NCBI GenBank assembly: GCA_000827495.1 | Contig: KN817539.1 | Coordinates: 355,657 to 419,656, forward strand | Source: Hypholoma sublateritium FD-334 SS-4 | Lineage: Eukaryota > Basidiomycota > Agaricomycetes > Agaricales > Strophariaceae | DNA: 64,000 bases | Direction of reading: 5' to 3' | Shown here: positions 59,174 through 64,000 of the stretch, piece by piece | Layout: every line of letters starts with the position of its first letter | How positions within the stretch are numbered: the first letter of the stretch is position 1 | Position numbers and translations under genes: made by a program | The notes under the pieces: generated by a model | Told to the model about the DNA's origin: nothing | Seen by the model: the letters and a program-made list of their open reading frames with translations, nothing else | The model's database searches: none

Positions 59174-62100
59174 TCAAGTTCGGCGCGCCCGTTTGCCCGA
59201 CCGCCCCGTACCGTCTGATATACACGCCTCGCACATCCAGCCGCGATGAGAAATCTCCAAACCAACACAGCTGAGGTGATACTTCTGGTAGTTAGTAGAA
59301 AATATGCAAAAAAAATCAATTAGACGTACCCATCTTGTGACACAAGCGGGGTTTTTGCACTGAATCACCCCGCCGTCGGGATGTATCTCTGCATTCACAT
59401 CGCATGTACACTTCCTGAGTTCGTCGAGGTTGAACCTCGTCTGGTTTGTCCTACGCTGCGGTCGTCCGGATGACATGAGGCTGTGAGATGTTTGCGGATG
59501 CATCAAAGGCACGGCTCTCGAGGCAGTGTCAACTTGAAGAGTTGAAATGATATCGCTCGTCGGGGCCAGAGGCGCAGCTGTACCTGGTGCTTCCATCGTT
59601 AATACTGACGTTAAGACATCAGATAACTCAGTGTTCTGGGTTCCTTCAATGTTCCGTTCCCCAGCGGTTGATGCGACTTCATTTTCGGGACCGTTGTAAT
59701 ATATATCTTCTAATGAAATATGGCAATGAATTTGGATGTCATGTACCGACAGTTTTGAGAACAGCTAACGTACCGGCGTCATCGAAAACGGACGCAGTGG
59801 GCGAAACAATAGCGGGCACGCTAGCGGGATCGTTTGGAATATGAATTTCTGGTGTCTGAGCGGACTAAAGAAATTCATTAGCAATGGCAGAGTGATCATA
59901 GAGATGAAAGCTGGGTTCGAGGCGTACCTGTTCCTCAGAACGTCCATTCTGTACCTCCGGCTCGTCCTCTTCTTCCGATTCAGATCACGGCTCATATTGT
60001 TCATCGATTTCTGCATCCGTCGACGAAGCCGCGAGCGCGAGGGTTGATGTATGCGCCTCTGATATGATTATCTTGAATGCTTCCTTTGACTTTCCGGGGC
60101 GGCGAATCACAGTGTCATGTCGCTCTTTCCAGAACACAGCCATTTTCTTTGTCTCGAATTCAGTGAGTTCCCAGAGGTGTTTGTAGCATGAGAGGAGAGC
60201 GGAAGGGTGGTGTGCCGAGATGTGATAGCGAAGGTTGTACTTCCAAACGGCGGGTAGGTGCTTCACGTCAGTGCACAGCGGACATATAACAGGAACGTTT
60301 GAACAAGGCGATGTCGAAGTGGAGGCCGCGGCGACAGAATAGCGAAACACGTACCCAGGATTTCCACATCCTGAAGAACGATTTGAATTGATTTTGTAGG
60401 TCCCGCCCACACCTTTTGAAAGGAATATCCGGCAGATTGACGAAGGGCGGAGGCATCTACCGCATGGCTCGTCCTCACGGCAAATACCCGGGTCAAGGAG
60501 GATGTGCGCCCCAAGATGTTCAAGAGGGCGCTGTCCGGTCTTCGTCCCGAATTCGTAGCCTGGGATACACAGAGTACAGCTGTTGGTGGTACCATTGATA
60601 TTCCCGAGATCGGATGTTGACGAACAACAGGAAAAGCACGCTTTACCTGTCAAAAAATAAGTAATAGTGTTGCAAAAAAATATTATACATACCAGTGATC
60701 TCGCGATAGGGAAAGTCGTCTGTATGTGCGATGCGGCCGAGCTCCTTCACATTTTTGCTTGTCAGTTGGCCAAGAATTGTTGCGGCCAAACCAACGAGGA
60801 CTGAGCCTTCAAACAGATAGAACGTCTGTTCGAATCCTCTGGTGACAAGTTGCGGGTCGATAGGCTGGACGAACTGGCCAGGAATATGCAGTGTGGTCTC
60901 CTTTATGCGGCAGGTCCGCCAGTCATGCCTGAGTGAAGCGTCGTCACTTGATGTCGCAGGTCGAAGACCGAGTACTTGGATAGATATGACGACTTTCTCC
61001 ATCTCACGGAGATCCGCCTGGGGGATTACGGTCATAGAGCTTTCAGAAGCAGCTTTGATACCATTGACCTCACCAATACACAGAAAGAGGTGGCCCGCAC
61101 ATCTGACAACTGTTGCAACAGGATCTTGAATCACAAGCAGTTGCTCGCTACCTCCTCCGGTGTTACGAGTTGGATTGGAGGCCAGCGCGCTACCGCCGTA
61201 GCGTTCAACTTCTTGTACCCGTTTCAGACGGTCTGTCGAACTTGGCCCTCCGTTCCCTAAGCGTTTCGTATACAGAGAAAGCGCACGAGACTTGAGCATG
61301 CGATGGCCTTCGAAAATGATGTAACGATCTATTTTTGAGAGTCCTGTGGGTGTACTGGCATCGTCGATGGCGTCTTTTTCCACAAATGAGTCCTCGATCT
61401 CCACATGATTGGCGCTGAGTTCGTTGAAGCAAGCAATAGAGGCGGGGGCTGTCGCAATATGTGGGGTGGAAACAACCTCCTCAATGTCAAGGCTGTCATC
61501 TTCTCCCGCTTCTTCGGGTGTAAGATTAAATAGAAGCTTGCCTCGAGGTGCGAGAATATNATGACCTCCCTTTTGTTCCAGNGCNTCAAAAATTGGAATG
61601 GAAAATTCGCACTCTTCCTCNACGAGACGGCGTCCACGTCTCCANGCTGTCAAAAGAGTGACNTTTTTGACATANACATCACCCTTCCATGANNCTGGTT
61701 TGATGTGATCCACGGTGTCGGGGAGAACTTCAGAGGTGCGTGTGATGGCCGGTAGCTTCAGTCTTCGAGGNGATCGATCCCAGTGNGNATATTTTGCCAG
61801 TATGTTTGAGACTTGGGTCGTTCCTGTCAAGNGCGAAGCAAGCTGGTAAATGTCCAAGTTTGCGTCATTGCCGATCATGGTGCGCAAAATTCCAAAGAGT
61901 TCCTCAAGTCGATCAGTTCCCAGTATTACAATATAGAACTTTCCATCGGGATCGTCGACCTTAGCTTTGGCAACACAGAATATAATATTCTTGACCATTA
62001 TTGCGAGGTCTTGGTAGAGGAGAGTCGGCGTGAATTCTTTCCCGCTGGTATAATAGAGGATGAAAGCGAGATGAGCAGCAGCACTGAGGTGCTCCAGCTG

Positions 62101-64000
62101 CTCAGTCAGCGATAGATCTGTGCACATGTATGGGAATATGACATGATAGAAGAGCTTTCCGAGAGTACGCAAGGCGTGTCGTGCTGCACAAAAAGACGGG
62201 TTTTGTTGACTTGACGCTTTGGGAAGTGTCCAGATAGCTTTTAGGAGATCGAATGCCAGCCTGACATCCTGTGAATCATTGGGCTTGAAGAGCGAGTTGA
62301 TGTGAACCGCTGTATGACCTTCAGACTTGAGGTGATTCATAATTATAGCTGGAGTAATGCGGACGTCACGGACAACCATTCCCCGAGCACGGAGGAGATA
62401 GTTTCTGAGGCGCTTCGCAACGTGCTTCCAGTCTTTGTCGGCCGTAATATCGTCATCACCGACATGAAAGTCCATGAATTGAAGGTCCTTGAGCATGCTG
62501 TAGATAGGCGACGTTTCCTCCAATTTTTTCTTGAATGTCAATTGAATTAGAGATGATCCTCTTCGCGTCTCGCCGTCAGATGCAATTGAAACAATACGGA
62601 CGCCGGTCTTCTCTTTACGTTTTTTGACCGCCTCTAGTATTGTGGTGATAATCTTTGCGTGTTCTTGTCCCGTTTCGCGCTTACAATCGCCCGATATCAT
62701 GATAGGGCGCCCAGCATAAATGCGTGTATCTTCACTGAGGATACCGAGTGCGGCGACGGTAGCCTATAAATAGGTGTGAATCTATTTTTGACATCAGACA
62801 GGCGTGAGACGGGCGATTCACCTCGGCCGCGTAATGAACCTCTTTCGTTTCCAAACAGCTGAACAGCTCCTTCATGTCTTCGATCGTGTTGAATTCGAGC
62901 GCTGTCCGCTTCCCGTGCTGTCGACAAACCCCCAAGAATTTGTTGGTGTGGTCGTCCCATCGAATCCGTTTCTCGGTGGCTATCTCATCCAGCATCAGGA
63001 CACTATGAACAATCTTCGTAGGCGCCAGAACCTCAGCAATGCTCTCAAAGCATGCATCCATGTTCAGGAGAATCTCGCCAACAGTTGGGTCCGTGTGGGA
63101 AGGAAGCAGTGGGGGCATGATTACACGATGTCGAAGTGTGGCGAGCGAAGGAAGTCCCAGTGAGCGGCTTGCTATCCCGGCGATTCTATTCCCCCCTAAC
63201 AGCCATAGAAGCAGCCCTTTCATTGCTTCCTCTTCCGTAAAGCTTTTTGGATTGTAAACCCCCTCGGCCGCGCGGTGATAGAGCTCCAAAATGGCGCTTA
63301 TACTCCGCTTTTGCTTAAGAGCCACTCGCACAAGACGCTCGACATTCCCAAATTTCCCGCTGGCAATTGCGACCATGAAACGCTTGTGTTCAGCCAGTGC
63401 AGAAATGTAAGTGCCTAATGTCTTCGCTTGTGTGAGTGCTCGCGTTCGAAGGTGACTGATCTGCTTGTCCTTTCGGCGTAGAATTTCGATGAGATCCAAT
63501 ACACCGTGGAATGCATATCCCGCATTTTCGTGCACTCCCTCGACAAGGCGTTTGACTATTCCTTTGAACATCATATGCTCGTCAAGCGCGGCGCAGTCGT
63601 TACAGGTGCGATGGCCTATCTGGGCCACTTTCTTGCAGCTCCATGCACGAAAGATGATCTGATTCTTCTGGAATTCAAACGTCCAAGGCAGGGTGTGCGT
63701 GATGTGGAGTCCAATCGGGTAGACCCCAAAGGGCGATATGTTATCGGGTAAGACTGTTGTTTTCCCTTTGCACGGGGCCGTCGATGGTGAGATCTGATTC
63801 TTTGTTGGTTTGTTAATAGTAGTTGAGCAAACGGTGGCCTTCAGTGCAGCGGGAACAGCGCTGGCGTGTGTCGGTTTGGAAACTTCTGGATATCTATTTG
63901 AAAGCTGAGTACAATGGCTTTTCCTGTCTGTAAAAACTCACAATGAACGAAGGCCAGACATCAAATGATTCAATTTCCCTTCAAACAAGACCTCACTGAC
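59174..64000 (-). CDS. Transposase-like protein of P-element/THAP9-like layout with C-terminal PHD finger (5' end outside the window, one in-frame stop)
   Basis: This multi-exon minus-strand gene enters at the window end. In order: WSCKKVAQIGHRTCNDC; a helical region; HSVLMLDEIATEKRIRWDDH (about 62955-63005); GILSEDTRIYAGRPIMISGD; IVSIASDGETRRGSSL (about 62570); DLQFMDFHVGDDDI; GTDRLEELFGILRTM (about 61900). Later comes a zinc-binding stretch, CPLCTDVKHLPAVWKYNLRY with HISAHH. Then an acidic linker and a C-terminal PHD finger: CTCDVNAEIH, CKNPACVTRW, then across an intron YHLSCVGLEISHRGWMCEAC. The D, D and E of the three core motifs lie where an RNase H-like transposase triad would sit, as in P-element and THAP9 proteins (my inference). 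TGA at 59985-59987 interrupts an otherwise continuous frame, and Ns occur at 61559-61832. Confidence 0.7.

Noticed and set aside
1..64000. CRISPR arrays, rRNA genes or bacterial defence operons
   Set aside because: The only direct-repeat arrays are the hairpin units, whose spacers are not unique. Introns and gene families are fungal.

Overview
The window reads as nuclear DNA of a basidiomycete, most likely an Agaricomycete. Genes are split by many 45-90 nt GT-AG introns. The gene content includes a Tnp2-type (CACTA/EnSpm-like) transposase, a WD-repeat-like protein, an F-box protein and lineage-typical uncharacterised proteins. There is no sign of bacterial gene organisation. All multi-exon models here were spliced by eye.

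Layout. (1) 1-1417 is one arm of a long inverted repeat whose identical partner is 57002-58418; both arms hold hairpin-rich tandem repeats of 117-133 bp. (2) 1290-2450 is a mosaic of decayed vesicle-coat genes: SEC24 fragment, alpha-COP fragment, SEC24 fragment. (3) 3620-19643 holds mostly intact but uncharacterised genes, including a 16-exon, 1304-residue protein built partly from duplicated phase-1 exons, a WD-repeat-like gene and several coiled-coil genes. (4) 20260-27850 holds a decayed fatty-acid dioxygenase (Ppo), an F-box gene, an intact nucleoplasmin-like FKBP and a decayed SGT1/Ecdysoneless-like gene. (5) 28227-29591 (minus) and 48265-49698 (plus) are paralogous, intact, membrane-anchored dynamin-like GTPases in inverted orientation. 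They enclose a decayed amidohydrolase, an intact Tnp2 transposase, a SUN-domain gene, a RING/SUMO-interaction protein, a small tail-anchored protein and a Brr6/Brl1 gene. (6) 50260-57001 is a decayed class II myosin heavy chain cut off by the right repeat arm. (7) 58419-59160 is AT-rich. (8) 59174-64000 (minus, running off the window) is a transposase-like protein whose layout resembles P-element/THAP9 transposases, with a C-terminal PHD finger and one in-frame stop codon.

Working together. There is no operon or pathway. Functional themes are nuclear-envelope proteins (SUN, Brr6/Brl1), GTP-dependent membrane proteins (the two dynamin-like genes) and mobile-element activity. The many fragments of normally single-copy housekeeping genes beside intact accessory genes suggest a rearranged, repeat-rich region. 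Scattered single Ns, two of them mirrored exactly in both inverted-repeat arms, warn that part of this structure may reflect the assembly.
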